Assembly: GCA_017503005.1 (NCBI GenBank)
Contig: JAFVTW010000009.1
Span: 1-64,000 of the forward strand
Direction of reading: 5' to 3'
From: Clostridia bacterium
GTDB taxonomy: Bacteria > Bacillota > Clostridia > Christensenellales > UBA1242
DNA: 64,000 nt
Below are positions 36,668 through 44,579 of this stretch, in pieces (position 1 is the stretch's first letter; each line of letters opens with the position of its first letter). A program made the position numbers and the translations under genes. The notes below the pieces were generated by a model. That model saw nothing but the letters and a program-made list of their open reading frames with translations. It was not told the origin of the DNA and searched no databases.

Positions 36668-37147
36668 CTACTTTAGCTTACTCAAAATTTCGTCAACTTT
36701 GTCCTCGGTTACTTTGCCGTGTATTTGACCATTTACACTGATAACAGGAGCTAGTCCACAGCAACCTAGACAACGAGATTGACATAGAGCATACTTATTG
36801 TCCTCAGTTTGCTCTCCTACTTTGATGCCTAATTTTTCCTCAAACTTCTTAATACTCTTATCTGCACCTAGTACATAACAAGCTGTGCCCATGCACACCT
36901 CGATATTATATTGTGCTTTTGGTTTAAGAGTAAATTGTGAGTAGAATGTCACAACAGAGAATATATCACTTTCTGGCACACCCAAAGAAACAGAAATTTT
37001 CTTGACAGCATCTTGTGAAATATATCCTTGCTCTTCTTGAACTAATTGCAAACAATGGATTAGTTCGGTAGGGTCACCTTTGAACTTGTTGACAATCTTG
37101 TCAATTTTGTCTGGTTGACCACAATTTGTACAATTTTTACAAGCCAT
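36668..37147 (-). CDS. hydC: Hydrogenase subunit HydC (NuoE-like, [2Fe-2S])
   Basis: This 159-residue thioredoxin-fold [2Fe-2S] subunit has ligands in CMGTACYVLG and CQSRCLGCCG, plus the helical region GYISQDAVKKIS typical of NuoE. It is the first gene of hydC-hydB-hydA with tight junctions. The 140 bases upstream contain TATAAT near 37190 and an imperfect hairpin (CAGACC/GGTCTG, 37208-37228) that might be a regulator site; no clear Rex box was seen. AAAGGAAGG precedes the ATG. Confidence 0.93.
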   Translation of the reverse strand: MACKNCTNCGQPDKIDKIVNKFKGDPTELIHCLQLVQEEQGYISQDAVKKISVSLGVPESDIFSVVTFYSQFTLKPKAQYNIEVCMGTACYVLGADKSIKKFEEKLGIKVGEQTEDNKYALCQSRCLGCCGLAPVISVNGQIHGKVTEDKVDEILSKLK

Positions 37148-37287
37148 AATTCCTTCCTTTAAAATAAAGATTTTTGTCTATAACCATATATTATAAACTT
37201 ACAATCGCAGACCAGTCTCATAGGTCTGTCTTTTGTACACAACCATATTTTATCAAATTACCTAGATTTTTAAAAATTAATTACAAC

Positions 37288-37319
37288 AAAAAAAGAAAGA
37301 TTATATATAATAATCTTTC
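37288..37319 (-). terminator. Intrinsic terminator of the ABC exporter gene
   Basis: GAAAGATTAT and ATAATCTTTC with a 5-base loop are followed by seven T on the minus strand. Confidence 0.9.
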
Positions 37320-37352
37320 AATTTTGTAATATTTAACTATGAGTTTTATATC

Positions 37353-39215
37353 TTATCCTTGTTCAATAGCTTCTTGTTCTTCTTGCTTTGCCTTTTCTTC
37401 GGTTTTATACAAGTCTTTGTATACAGCACAATTCTTCATAAGGTATCTATGAGTACCTTCTGCTTCTACTGAATTTTTGTCGATAACTACTATCTTGTCA
37501 CAATCTACCACGGTTGATAGTCTGTGTGCAACTACCACGATTGTATGTGTTCTCTTTAAGTCATCAATTACCTTTTTAATTTTGTCCTGACTTTCGTTGT
37601 CTAGTGCACTAGTAGCTTCGTCAAATAGTATGATTTTGCTATCTTTTAGTAGTGCTCTAGCTATAGCCAACCTTTGTCTTTGACCACCACTAAGTACTAC
37701 ACCATTTTCGCCTATCATACTATTGTACTTCTCTGGTAAGCTCATAATGTATTCGTGAATTTGTGCTTTTTTACAAGCTTCGAATATCTCTTCTTCGGTA
37801 GCAGTAGGTTTTACTAATAGTAAGTTTTCCATAATGGTTGTATTGAAAATATATGGTATTTGCATCACTATAGTTACATTGTCTCTTAGACTCTTTTCGG
37901 TAAGATGATTTACATTTACACCATCGATAGTAACCTTGCCACCTTGAACTTTGTATAGTTTATCAATCAAGCTAAGTATGGTACTTTTGCCTTGACCACT
38001 TTTACCTACAAATGCTACGGTTTCACCTGCATTTATACTAAAGCTCATATCTTTAAATAATATCTTGTCTTTTTCGTAACCAAATGTTACATTTTCAAAC
38101 TTGATATCACCTTTAACTTCTTTTAGCTCTTTATTGCCAAATGTTTCTTTGGTAAATGTAGTACTTTCCAAAATTTCAAATACTCGCTCTGCAGCAAGTT
38201 CGCCATCTACCAAATGTTGTTTTACATTGATTACATAGTTGATAAGACCTCTTACTCTACCCATATAGATATACACTATAAGCATAGTACTTAGTAGCAT
38301 CATACCGTTGGTTACTAAGAATACACATACTGCTATAAATGCTAGGTCTAATATAGCAATCAATGTTTGACCTGCTCTTCTCCACCACATATTTGTAAGG
38401 TCAAAATGTTGAGATATAGCTATAGCTTCGTTTTGTAGTTGCTCTGCCTTAGCTATAGCAGCATCTTTCAAGTTAAGAACTTTTACATCACGAACACCAC
38501 GAACTAGTTCTGAGTATGTGCCCACAACCTTTTCGTCTGCCTTTTTCCATCGTTTACGATTGATAAACCACAACTTTATTCTTTGGTTTTCTACTAGGAA
38601 TGTAGTAGTAATGTACAATACGATAAACAAGAACACCCAGATATTCAAAAATCCTATATATATGATAAATCCTATATTAGATATAATATCTGCTAGACAG
38701 TCTACCACATTATTGTAAAAGCTAGAAAGTTCGTTTGCATCTTTGTTTATTCTAGATATAAACACACCAGAGTTGGTTTTGTCATAATTTTGAGTTTCTA
38801 GTTCTGTTAGGCTGATAATAAGTTCTCTTTTGATGTCTGTCTTTACACTCTTATTCAACTTGATAAGAACTATATACCAAACTGTGTATACCATTTGGTT
38901 GAATACTGTCACACAGAATACACACACAGCATAATACAAAATTTTCTCTATATTAAACTGAGTAAGCTGGTCAACCATATGACCTTCAAAGATAGGGTTA
39001 AGTACAGATACACCACTGCCTAGCAAACTAAGCAAAATAATGGCGATAAACATTCCCATATATCTGCGATAAAATCTAAATGCTTTTTGTAAACCTTTAT
39101 ATCCTCTTTCTTTGATGTGCTCGTTACCAGCACTATCTTTTACAGTGACATATTGTGGTTTTTCTTTCTTTTTTAGTTTATCTTTTTTTACTTTTTCTTT
39201 TGCCAAAAACCTCAC
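37353..39215 (-). CDS. ABC exporter, fused membrane and ATPase domains
   Basis: This 620-residue half-transporter of the MsbA/multidrug type would act as a dimer. A Lys-rich N-terminus (1-45) precedes six membrane helices (about 52-340). The nucleotide-binding domain has Walker A GKSGQGKST, signature LSGGQRQRLAIARALL, Walker B IILFDEATSALD and switch His in VVVAHRLST, all intact. The substrate cannot be told. It is monocistronic, with its own terminator; the neighbouring hydrogenase and nuclease genes give no clue. The long basic N-terminal tail and Lys/Glu-rich C-terminal tail are unusual. Confidence 0.93.
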   Translation of the reverse strand: MRFLAKEKVKKDKLKKKEKPQYVTVKDSAGNEHIKERGYKGLQKAFRFYRRYMGMFIAIILLSLLGSGVSVLNPIFEGHMVDQLTQFNIEKILYYAVCVFCVTVFNQMVYTVWYIVLIKLNKSVKTDIKRELIISLTELETQNYDKTNSGVFISRINKDANELSSFYNNVVDCLADIISNIGFIIYIGFLNIWVFLFIVLYITTTFLVENQRIKLWFINRKRWKKADEKVVGTYSELVRGVRDVKVLNLKDAAIAKAEQLQNEAIAISQHFDLTNMWWRRAGQTLIAILDLAFIAVCVFLVTNGMMLLSTMLIVYIYMGRVRGLINYVINVKQHLVDGELAAERVFEILESTTFTKETFGNKELKEVKGDIKFENVTFGYEKDKILFKDMSFSINAGETVAFVGKSGQGKSTILSLIDKLYKVQGGKVTIDGVNVNHLTEKSLRDNVTIVMQIPYIFNTTIMENLLLVKPTATEEEIFEACKKAQIHEYIMSLPEKYNSMIGENGVVLSGGQRQRLAIARALLKDSKIILFDEATSALDNESQDKIKKVIDDLKRTHTIVVVAHRLSTVVDCDKIVVIDKNSVEAEGTHRYLMKNCAVYKDLYKTEEKAKQEEQEAIEQG

Positions 39216-39316
39216 TCCTTTTTAAATTATTTTAATTAAGTCCTACATTATTTCATAGTTTCACACTAAAAGCAACCAAAAATGGCTATATTTATAAATT
39301 TTTTTTAGATATATAG

Positions 39317-39850
39317 TTATCCTTGTAGCACACTTAGTCTATATACTTTGTCTAAGTTGAAAATTACACTTTTTTTGGTTCTATTCTTAACATCTAGCAA
39401 AAACTTAATTACTTCTTCTCTATCTATAAGTATAACCTTGTGCACATTTGCTAAAGTTATAGCATTTGGTGTGAATTTCCAGTTGGTTATTACACAAGCA
39501 AAATCAGCAGAATAGTACTTGATAGCAGATACCACTTCTTGCACAGAATGATTGCCCACACCGTGCTTATAATATAATTTGGCTTGTACTACAATTTTTG
39601 ACTTTTTGGTAAGCACTAGGTCTGCACCATAGTCACCAGACTGTGCTGTCTTTACAACCTTGTATCCAGCATACTCAAACATTAATTTAGCAATATCTTC
39701 AAACTGCTCACCTGTAAGAGCATCTATATTAGAAATGGTTGTTTTCCTCAAAAACATTCCTATATACACTCGTTTAAACAAGCAAGAAATCTGTACAATC
39801 CCCCACCATAAAAGTGTTATTGGAAAAAAAATAATCTTTAGTACAACCAT
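39317..39850 (-). CDS. Membrane-anchored Mrr-like restriction endonuclease-fold protein
   Basis: This protein of about 177 residues starts at ATG 39850 behind AGGTGAG. Residues 1-25 form a membrane helix (VVLKIIFFPITLLWWG), then the Mrr_cat-type PD-(D/E)xK domain: ALTGEQFEDIAKLMFEYAGY, the catalytic Asp in GDYGADLVL, and VVQAKLY with Gln and Lys. Such proteins are thought to cut or sense (methylated) DNA at the membrane. No methyltransferase is nearby, so it is not a classical restriction-modification pair. Confidence 0.8.
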   Translation of the reverse strand: MVVLKIIFFPITLLWWGIVQISCLFKRVYIGMFLRKTTISNIDALTGEQFEDIAKLMFEYAGYKVVKTAQSGDYGADLVLTKKSKIVVQAKLYYKHGVGNHSVQEVVSAIKYYSADFACVITNWKFTPNAITLANVHKVILIDREEVIKFLLDVKNRTKKSVIFNLDKVYRLSVLQG

Positions 39851-39935
39851 ACTCTCACCTATTACACTATAAGTATATACCAAATCAAGCCAATATTTAA
39901 AGCAATTAGACCTACCAAAATAAAGTTGTGGTACA

Positions 39936-39965
39936 AAAAGAAAAAGTTGGGGCACTCCCAACTTT
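39936..39965 (-). terminator. Intrinsic terminator of the small secreted peptide gene
   Basis: AAAGTTGGG and CCCAACTTT with a 5-base loop are followed by T-rich sequence on the minus strand. Confidence 0.88.
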
Positions 39966-39972
39966 AAATAAG

Positions 39973-40167
39973 CTATTTGTTAATATTAGAAACAAGTGGA
40001 GCAACAGCACAAGTCTCACCTTGAGTGTAAGATAGGTTGTGATCCATTGTTAGGCTAGTAGTTCTAGCATATACTGAATTACCGTTTATAAGCACAGTAA
40101 GCATTAAGCTAGCGAATACTAAAACTAATGCCACCACGCAAATAGCTTTGCCAAATAATTTTTTCAT
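39973..40167 (-). CDS. Small secreted peptide precursor
   Basis: This 64-residue protein has a classical signal peptide (KK start, hydrophobic core 8-27, and a likely cleavage site after NSVYA). That would release a peptide of about 30 residues with a single Cys (GETCAVAPLVSNINK at the end). It has a perfect promoter (40209-40237), a good GGGG ribosome site and its own terminator, so it is a real gene. I do not recognise the family; a signalling or surface peptide is possible. It is divergent from mgtE. Confidence 0.75.
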   Translation of the reverse strand: MKKLFGKAICVVALVLVFASLMLTVLINGNSVYARTTSLTMDHNLSYTQGETCAVAPLVSNINK

Positions 40168-40208
40168 AAAATTATTTCCCCTTGTGTGATTTTTTTAAAA
40201 GCAAGTTT

Positions 40209-40237
40209 ATTATAATACAATTTGAGCTAAATGTAAA
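40209..40237 (-). promoter_or_regulatory. Sigma-A promoter of the small secreted peptide gene
   Basis: TTTACA (40232-40237) and TATAAT (40209-40214) are separated by 17 bases on the minus strand. Confidence 0.85.
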
Positions 40238-40399
40238 TACTTTTTGCAAATTTTTTCAACTTTTTTTGACAGTTAAAAAATGGCTTTATTCAGTCGTTTT
40301 ATTGATATTTTTCAATATTGTTTTTATCACCAAAACGAAATAAACACCATAAACCATAATAAAAATAAAAATTTTTCAAAAAAAATTCAAAAAATAGGG

Positions 40400-40428
40400 T
40401 TTACAATTACAATTTTATTTGCTAAAAT
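40400..40428 (+). promoter_or_regulatory. Sigma-A promoter of mgtE
   Basis: TTTACA (40400-40405), 17 bases, TAAAAT (40423-40428). Transcription from about 40435 would give a leader of about 220 nt before the mgtE ATG. The stretch 40238-40399, between this and the divergent promoter, is AT-rich and shows no gene. Confidence 0.75.
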
Positions 40429-40450
40429 TTGTGCAGTTAAAGGCAGAAAT

Positions 40451-40656
40451 CAATAATTATATAGGTGTGTACAAACAGCAATTATTGGTATTCGCAAAAA
40501 CTAATAAATAAAAAGGAAGTAATTTTTATGGACGCCGTTCCGCCGAATTATCAAACAAACAAAAAAATTTAATAGCATAAGATAATTAGGAAATATTGCT
40601 TTCTATCTAAACACGAACAATATACTCTTTTTACCTTATGCAAAGGAGAAAAGAGT
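40451..40656 (+). promoter_or_regulatory. Candidate translational switch in the mgtE leader
   Basis: A first hairpin CAATAATT/AATTATTG (40451-40487) precedes a 14-codon upstream ORF (40528-40572). Stem A pairs GCATAAG (40575-40581, right after the upstream stop codon) with CTTATGC (40635-40641, right before the mgtE ribosome site AAAGGAG). Stem B pairs ATACTCTTTT (40622-40631) with AAAAGAGTAT (40649-40658) and buries the mgtE start codon. A and B interlock and should exclude each other. The conserved M-box (ykoK) core was not recognised. The switching model is inference. Confidence 0.65.
40528..40572 (+). CDS. Upstream leader peptide MDAVPPNYQTNKKI of mgtE
   Basis: This 14-codon ORF (ATG 40528, TAA 40570) has a strong AAGGAAG site eight bases upstream and lies 84 bases before mgtE. 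It has an acidic second residue and a Pro-Pro pair read by two CCG codons, in an otherwise AT-rich leader. In enterobacteria, MgtL/MgtP leader peptides with Pro or Asp/Glu-Pro sequences sense low Mg2+ through ribosome stalling or destabilisation before mgtA or mgtCBR. This peptide is placed to do the same before a Mg2+ channel gene, but no homology was established. Confidence 0.6.
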   Translation: MDAVPPNYQTNKKI

Positions 40657-41988
40657 ATGGAAAATATTATAACACAACTTGAAAACAAAAATTTTCAAGA
40701 ACTAAAACAAATGCTTGAAACTCTAAACATTGCCGATATTGCTCAAATTTTTGAACAACTAGAAACACCACAACAAATCGTGGTTCTGTTCAAATTGCTT
40801 AGCAAAGATGTAGCGGCAGATGTTTTTTCTTTTTTAGACCCAGAATTTCAAGAAACAATCATAAATGCACTTAAAGATAAAGAAGTTGCAGCTATTATGA
40901 ACGACTTGTACATCGACGATGCCGTTGACTTTGTACAAGAAATGCCAGCAAATGTAGTAAAAAGGGTACTTAAAAATACCAACCAAGAAAACCGTGACCT
41001 TATCAACAAACTTCTTACCTACCCAGAAAATAGTGCTGGTAGCATAATGACCACTGAGTTTATCGATATCAAACAAGAAATCTCAGTAGACCAAGCTTTC
41101 AAAAAAATCAAACAAAAAGCTGCCGACTCTGAAACTATCGACACTATCTTTGTAACTGACTCAAAAAGAAAGATACAAGGTGTAGTAAGTATTAGAGACC
41201 TTATCATGGCAGACCGTGATGAGAAGATTAGTGAAATTATGAATACAAATGTAATATTCGCTTGCACTCATACCGACCAAGAAGAAGTAAGTAGACTATT
41301 CGACAAATATGACTTTCAAACATTGCCTATCATCGACAACGAAGAAAGACTAGTAGGTATCGTAACCGTAGACGATGTATTAGATGTAGTTACACAAGAA
41401 TTTACCGAAGACCTTGAGAAAATGGCTGCTATCTCTCCTACAGAAGACCCTTACCTAAAAACCAGTGCCATTACTCATGCCAAAAAGAGAATTTTCTGGC
41501 TACTATTCTTAACCATATCTGCTAGTATTACTGGTGCTATAATGTCATTCTTTGAAGCAGCATTTGTAGCAATTCCAGCACTAGTTACATTTATTCCTAT
41601 GCTTATGGGTACTGGTGGTAACTGTGGTTCTCAATCTGCAACCCTAGTAATTCGTGGTTTGGCTCTAGGCGAAATCAGTATGAAAGACTACTTTAGAGTA
41701 GCATTCAAAGAATTTAAAGTATCATTACTTGTAAGTAGTGTGCTATGTGTAGTAAACTTCTTTATAGTATGGCTAAGATATGGCGACCCACTACTAGGAT
41801 TAGTAATTGCACTAAGCTTAATCATCGTAGTAATTATTTCAGAATTTATAGGTGGCGGACTACCTATACTAGCAAAGAAATGTAAACTAGACCCAGCTAT
41901 AATGGCTGCACCTATCATTTCTACTTTAGTAGACTGTATAGCAATAGTTAGCTATTTCTTGATAGCTTCTTCAATTCTAGGACTATAA
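40657..41988 (+). CDS. mgtE: Magnesium transporter MgtE
   Basis: This 443-residue Mg2+ channel of normal length has an N-terminal superhelical domain (about 1-125) and two CBS domains (about 130-250) that sense Mg2+. A plug helix and five membrane helices (about 280-443) follow, with the conserved pore segment PMLMGTGGNCGSQSATLVIRG. It takes up Mg2+ when cytoplasmic levels fall. AAAGGAG lies nine bases before the ATG, but the start codon can be buried in a hairpin. The leader with its Pro-Pro peptide is the likely control element. Confidence 0.97.
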   Translation: MENIITQLENKNFQELKQMLETLNIADIAQIFEQLETPQQIVVLFKLLSKDVAADVFSFLDPEFQETIINALKDKEVAAIMNDLYIDDAVDFVQEMPANVVKRVLKNTNQENRDLINKLLTYPENSAGSIMTTEFIDIKQEISVDQAFKKIKQKAADSETIDTIFVTDSKRKIQGVVSIRDLIMADRDEKISEIMNTNVIFACTHTDQEEVSRLFDKYDFQTLPIIDNEERLVGIVTVDDVLDVVTQEFTEDLEKMAAISPTEDPYLKTSAITHAKKRIFWLLFLTISASITGAIMSFFEAAFVAIPALVTFIPMLMGTGGNCGSQSATLVIRGLALGEISMKDYFRVAFKEFKVSLLVSSVLCVVNFFIVWLRYGDPLLGLVIALSLIIVVIISEFIGGGLPILAKKCKLDPAIMAAPIISTLVDCIAIVSYFLIASSILGL

Positions 41989-41990
41989 CA

Positions 41991-42019
41991 AAAAAAGCAA
42001 GGACTTATCCTTGCTTTTT
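41991..42019. terminator. Bidirectional terminator between mgtE and the YbaK-like gene
   Basis: AAAAAAGCAAGGA pairs with TCCTTGCTTTTT around a 4-base loop between convergent genes. Confidence 0.92.
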
Positions 42020-42485
42020 ATTTTTTTTGTAAATCCAAAATTGTAGCATTATTAATCTCAAAAAGTTTTGAGCTATTTATCTCTATGGTTTTGGTACTTA
42101 CACCTGAGCCACAATACACTATAGTATTTGGCTGTATACTATCATCAAACAACACCCTAATACTATTATTGATTTTAAATGGTGCTACTCCGCCATCTCC
42201 AAAACCCAAATTTGTAAGCACTACACCATCTAGCATTTTTATATCTTTTCTATTTACACCCAACCACTTAGACAACTTAGCATAATCTAGCTTTGACATG
42301 GCTGGCAAACAAACAAATATAATATTGTCGTTATACTCAAATGCCAAAGTTTTTAAGCATCTATCTAAGTCAAAATCCACTACATTTATCGCTGTGGCCA
42401 CATTAGGTATAGCACTATGTTCGTGCACAACATACTCTATTTTATTGTTATCCAACAGTTCTAAAATCTTGTCAAAAGCCATCAT
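42018..42485 (-). CDS. YbaK/ProX-type aminoacyl-tRNA deacylase
   Basis: This 155-residue protein is of the size and pattern of the YbaK/ProRS-INS family, which hydrolyses mischarged tRNA in trans. It has KTLAFEYNDNIIFVCLPAMSKLD with the catalytic-type Lys, then GGVAPFKI and the late VYCGSGVSTKTIEI. It is nine bases downstream of the amidohydrolase-like gene and probably cotranscribed. Start 42485 (AAAGGTG six bases upstream); a second ATG follows immediately. Substrate specificity is not evident. Confidence 0.88.
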   Translation of the reverse strand: MMAFDKILELLDNNKIEYVVHEHSAIPNVATAINVVDFDLDRCLKTLAFEYNDNIIFVCLPAMSKLDYAKLSKWLGVNRKDIKMLDGVVLTNLGFGDGGVAPFKINNSIRVLFDDSIQPNTIVYCGSGVSTKTIEINSSKLFEINNATILDLQKK

Positions 42486-42494
42486 GGTACACCT

Positions 42495-43124
42495 TTATGA
42501 CATAAGCTTGTCGTATGATGCTATACATCTTACAACTTCGGCAAGTGTTTCTACCAAATTTTTGACATCTTGTGGATTTTTGTATAGTCTGCTATTAATC
42601 TCTATTTGCAAACAAAACACATTGTAATTTTTGGCAAAGTAGCTAGATATAGTTCTCGCTCCTGCATAGAAAGGATAATCCTCTGTAGTCTCTAAATTGT
42701 TTTTTTCAAAAATCTGCTGTATTCGTTTTAGCAGTGTAAAATTACCACCCAGATTTAGACCATTGTTTGTGCCTAGATTGATAGTTTGACTTCTTTTTAG
42801 ATTTAGGTTGTGTATATCTAATATATACTTAATCTTTTTTTGTTTGATCATATCTGCTATTTTATCACGATAGCTAGAGGTTTCATCAAAATTAGCATCA
42901 TCACCCAAATTACAAGTCTTAGCTATAATACTAGCTCCAGTAAGTTCTTTGACTACTTCTATTAAATTGTAGGTTTCCACCTCGGCAAACTTTTGCACAC
43001 CATCTCTTAATTGACTGACAGCATGTGGTGCAGACAACAAAATATTTGAGCCTGTTCTATAGGTATAGCCTAGTGGCTCATTTGTAGGTAGTTTGCTTTT
43101 GTTAAATAATTCTATAATATCCAT
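42495..43124 (-). CDS. N-formylglutamate amidohydrolase-like protein, probably leaderless
   Basis: This protein of about 209 residues starts at ATG 43124 rather than at the upstream in-frame 43172. It shows SAPHAVSQLRDG and ILDIHNLN, which fit the metal and substrate residues of the FGase/HutG hydrolase family, but similarity is modest. No ribosome site precedes the ATG. Instead the -10 hexamer ends six bases before it, so the transcript would begin at or near the start codon. The deacylase gene follows. Confidence 0.65.
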   Translation of the reverse strand: MDIIELFNKSKLPTNEPLGYTYRTGSNILLSAPHAVSQLRDGVQKFAEVETYNLIEVVKELTGASIIAKTCNLGDDANFDETSSYRDKIADMIKQKKIKYILDIHNLNLKRSQTINLGTNNGLNLGGNFTLLKRIQQIFEKNNLETTEDYPFYAGARTISSYFAKNYNVFCLQIEINSRLYKNPQDVKNLVETLAEVVRCIASYDKLMS

Positions 43125-43130
43125 ATATTT

Positions 43131-43159
43131 ATGATAAAAAATTAGGCTCAAATTGTAAA
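43131..43159 (-). promoter_or_regulatory. Promoter giving a leaderless transcript for the amidohydrolase-like gene
   Basis: TTTACA (43154-43159), 17 bases, TATCAT (43131-43136), then only AAATAT before ATG 43124. A normal start distance puts +1 on the A of the ATG. Confidence 0.65.
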
Positions 43160-43191
43160 GTAAAACCCACAACTACTACAATTTATCAATA

Positions 43192-43222
43192 AAAAAGTCC
43201 TCACATATCGTGAAGACTTTTG
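43192..43222 (-). terminator. Intrinsic terminator of the DAC-like gene
   Basis: AAAAAGTC and TCAC pair with GTGA and GACTTTT across single mismatches; T-rich on the minus strand. Confidence 0.8.
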
Positions 43223-43227
43223 TTTTT

Positions 43228-44268
43228 TTATTTCTTAACTGCTTTGTAGAACATTTCACCTTCGTGACTTTGGAAGTACACACCTACAATTCTTTTTCTT
43301 CTAGAATTGATTACTGTATAGGCAGCTCTTTTTCTAGCACCACCCACTACATTGATGTTTTTTGTATTACTTTCTACAAACACATTGTATGCCCTAATCC
43401 TACCGGTATTATCTACAATAGTGATACCATCGTAGTCTAGCATATCCATAAACAAATCACAGAATGCTGTAAGTTTAGACTCATTGTATGTCTTGCTCCT
43501 TAGGAACAACTTAGAGAAACTAATAGGTTCTTTTAGCCAAACACCGTCTTGGAAGAAGCCATTGTCCACATAATCTTTATCTACAATTACACACAGAGCA
43601 CCGTGTACATTTTTAAATACTGAATCAAATACATTTTCGTACATAGTTTTGATTTCGGTCAACTTTTTGTTTGTAGTTTTTAGTTTGCTAAAACTAGCAT
43701 CTACAAACTCTCTAATTTCTGTTTGCCAGTCAGTAACTATAGCATCGTCTAGAGTATTGATTACACTCAATTTCTCACCTTTCAAACTAGTAAGCACTGT
43801 AGTATAGCTGTTTACTGGCTCTACATGAAATACAGACAACTTGTCCACTCTTTCTTTAAGAACAGCATTATTGAAAATTAAGTTTTTCAAGTTCTCTTCT
43901 TTGATACTATTTAGTGCACGACAAATACCATAACTAATACCATCTTCTTTGATGTTGATAAATATCATCCAGCCATGCTTACAGAAAGGAGCCAACTTTT
44001 TTACATAATAGTTAAACTTAATTTCTGCTAAGTCATCGTTAAACATAACTATACGATAACAATCAGGTATATTTTTTGCCACAAAATCAATATTGTTTGT
44101 AAACAACAAGTTTGGATGAAGTTTAGTACCTTCTTCTTCGTAGTTAGCCAAACTAGAGAAGAAGTTTAAAAATTGCATTTGTAGCTTTTTAGGGAAAATT
44201 TCAAATTCTTTCTCTATAAATTCTGTAACTGCCACTTTGGCTGTTGAATATGTAACTGTATCCTGCAT
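43228..44268 (-). CDS. Protein with divergent DisA_N/DAC-like C-terminal domain
   Basis: This 346-residue soluble protein is poorly conserved in its first 260 residues. The last 75 resemble the diadenylate cyclase (DAC) domain: DG at 280-281 followed by ITIVDNTGRIRAYN, then GGARKRAAYTV with RKR at 312-314, and QSHEGEM. Canonical DAC enzymes have DGA and GTRHRAA and make c-di-AMP. The changes DGI and RKR mean activity is uncertain; it could be a sensor or a variant cyclase. It has its own promoter at 44322-44350 with a palindrome upstream, and a terminator. Confidence 0.6.
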   Translation of the reverse strand: MQDTVTYSTAKVAVTEFIEKEFEIFPKKLQMQFLNFFSSLANYEEEGTKLHPNLLFTNNIDFVAKNIPDCYRIVMFNDDLAEIKFNYYVKKLAPFCKHGWMIFINIKEDGISYGICRALNSIKEENLKNLIFNNAVLKERVDKLSVFHVEPVNSYTTVLTSLKGEKLSVINTLDDAIVTDWQTEIREFVDASFSKLKTTNKKLTEIKTMYENVFDSVFKNVHGALCVIVDKDYVDNGFFQDGVWLKEPISFSKLFLRSKTYNESKLTAFCDLFMDMLDYDGITIVDNTGRIRAYNVFVESNTKNINVVGGARKRAAYTVINSRRKRIVGVYFQSHEGEMFYKAVKK

Positions 44269-44321
44269 AAGCCACCCCTAAAAACCACAAAAACTCACAT
44301 TTTTTGCATCTATTTTTTATT

Positions 44322-44395
44322 AATGTAACAAATAAAAAATTAATTGTAAACAAATTAAACAAAGTTTTTTATATTTATTCATAAATATGAATAAA
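44322..44395 (-). promoter_or_regulatory. Promoter and upstream palindrome of the DAC-like gene
   Basis: On the minus strand TTTACA (44345-44350), 17 bases, TACATT (44322-44327) form the promoter. A perfect inverted repeat of TTTATTCATA and TATGAATAAA with a 2-base spacer (44374-44395) ends 24 bases upstream of the -35, where an activator would bind. The rest of the 310-base gap (44396-44537) shows no gene I can support. Confidence 0.6.
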
Positions 44396-44537
44396 AGAGT
44401 GGTAAATATATCAAAATCTATACAAAAAATCATAAAAATGTTTTCTCACTATAGCCCTATATTACTAGTACAAAATAACGATAGCAACTACCAAAATGTT
44501 TGTGTGATTTTTTTGAATGCAAAATGTATAAAACAAC

Positions 44538-44567
44538 AAAAAAGACAACACAAATTATGCTGTCTTT
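44538..44567 (-). terminator. Intrinsic terminator of the zinc-ribbon protein gene
   Basis: AAAGACA and TGTCTTT arms around a 13-base loop, with TTTTTT following on the minus strand. Confidence 0.7.
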
Positions 44568-44579
44568 CAAAATTACATT

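Noticed and set aside
37200..37260. Rex redox operator before hydC
   Set aside because: TTGTGTACAAAAG only loosely resembles TTGTTAANNNNTTAACAA; not supported.
40435..40656. M-box (ykoK) Mg2+ riboswitch before mgtE
   Set aside because: The conserved M-box core was not recognised; the leader instead shows an upstream ORF and simple stems. A covariance search would settle this.
44374..44395. ARG box (ArgR operator)
   Set aside because: The palindrome has ATTCAT...ATGAAT polarity, opposite to the TGAATA...TATTCA of ARG boxes.
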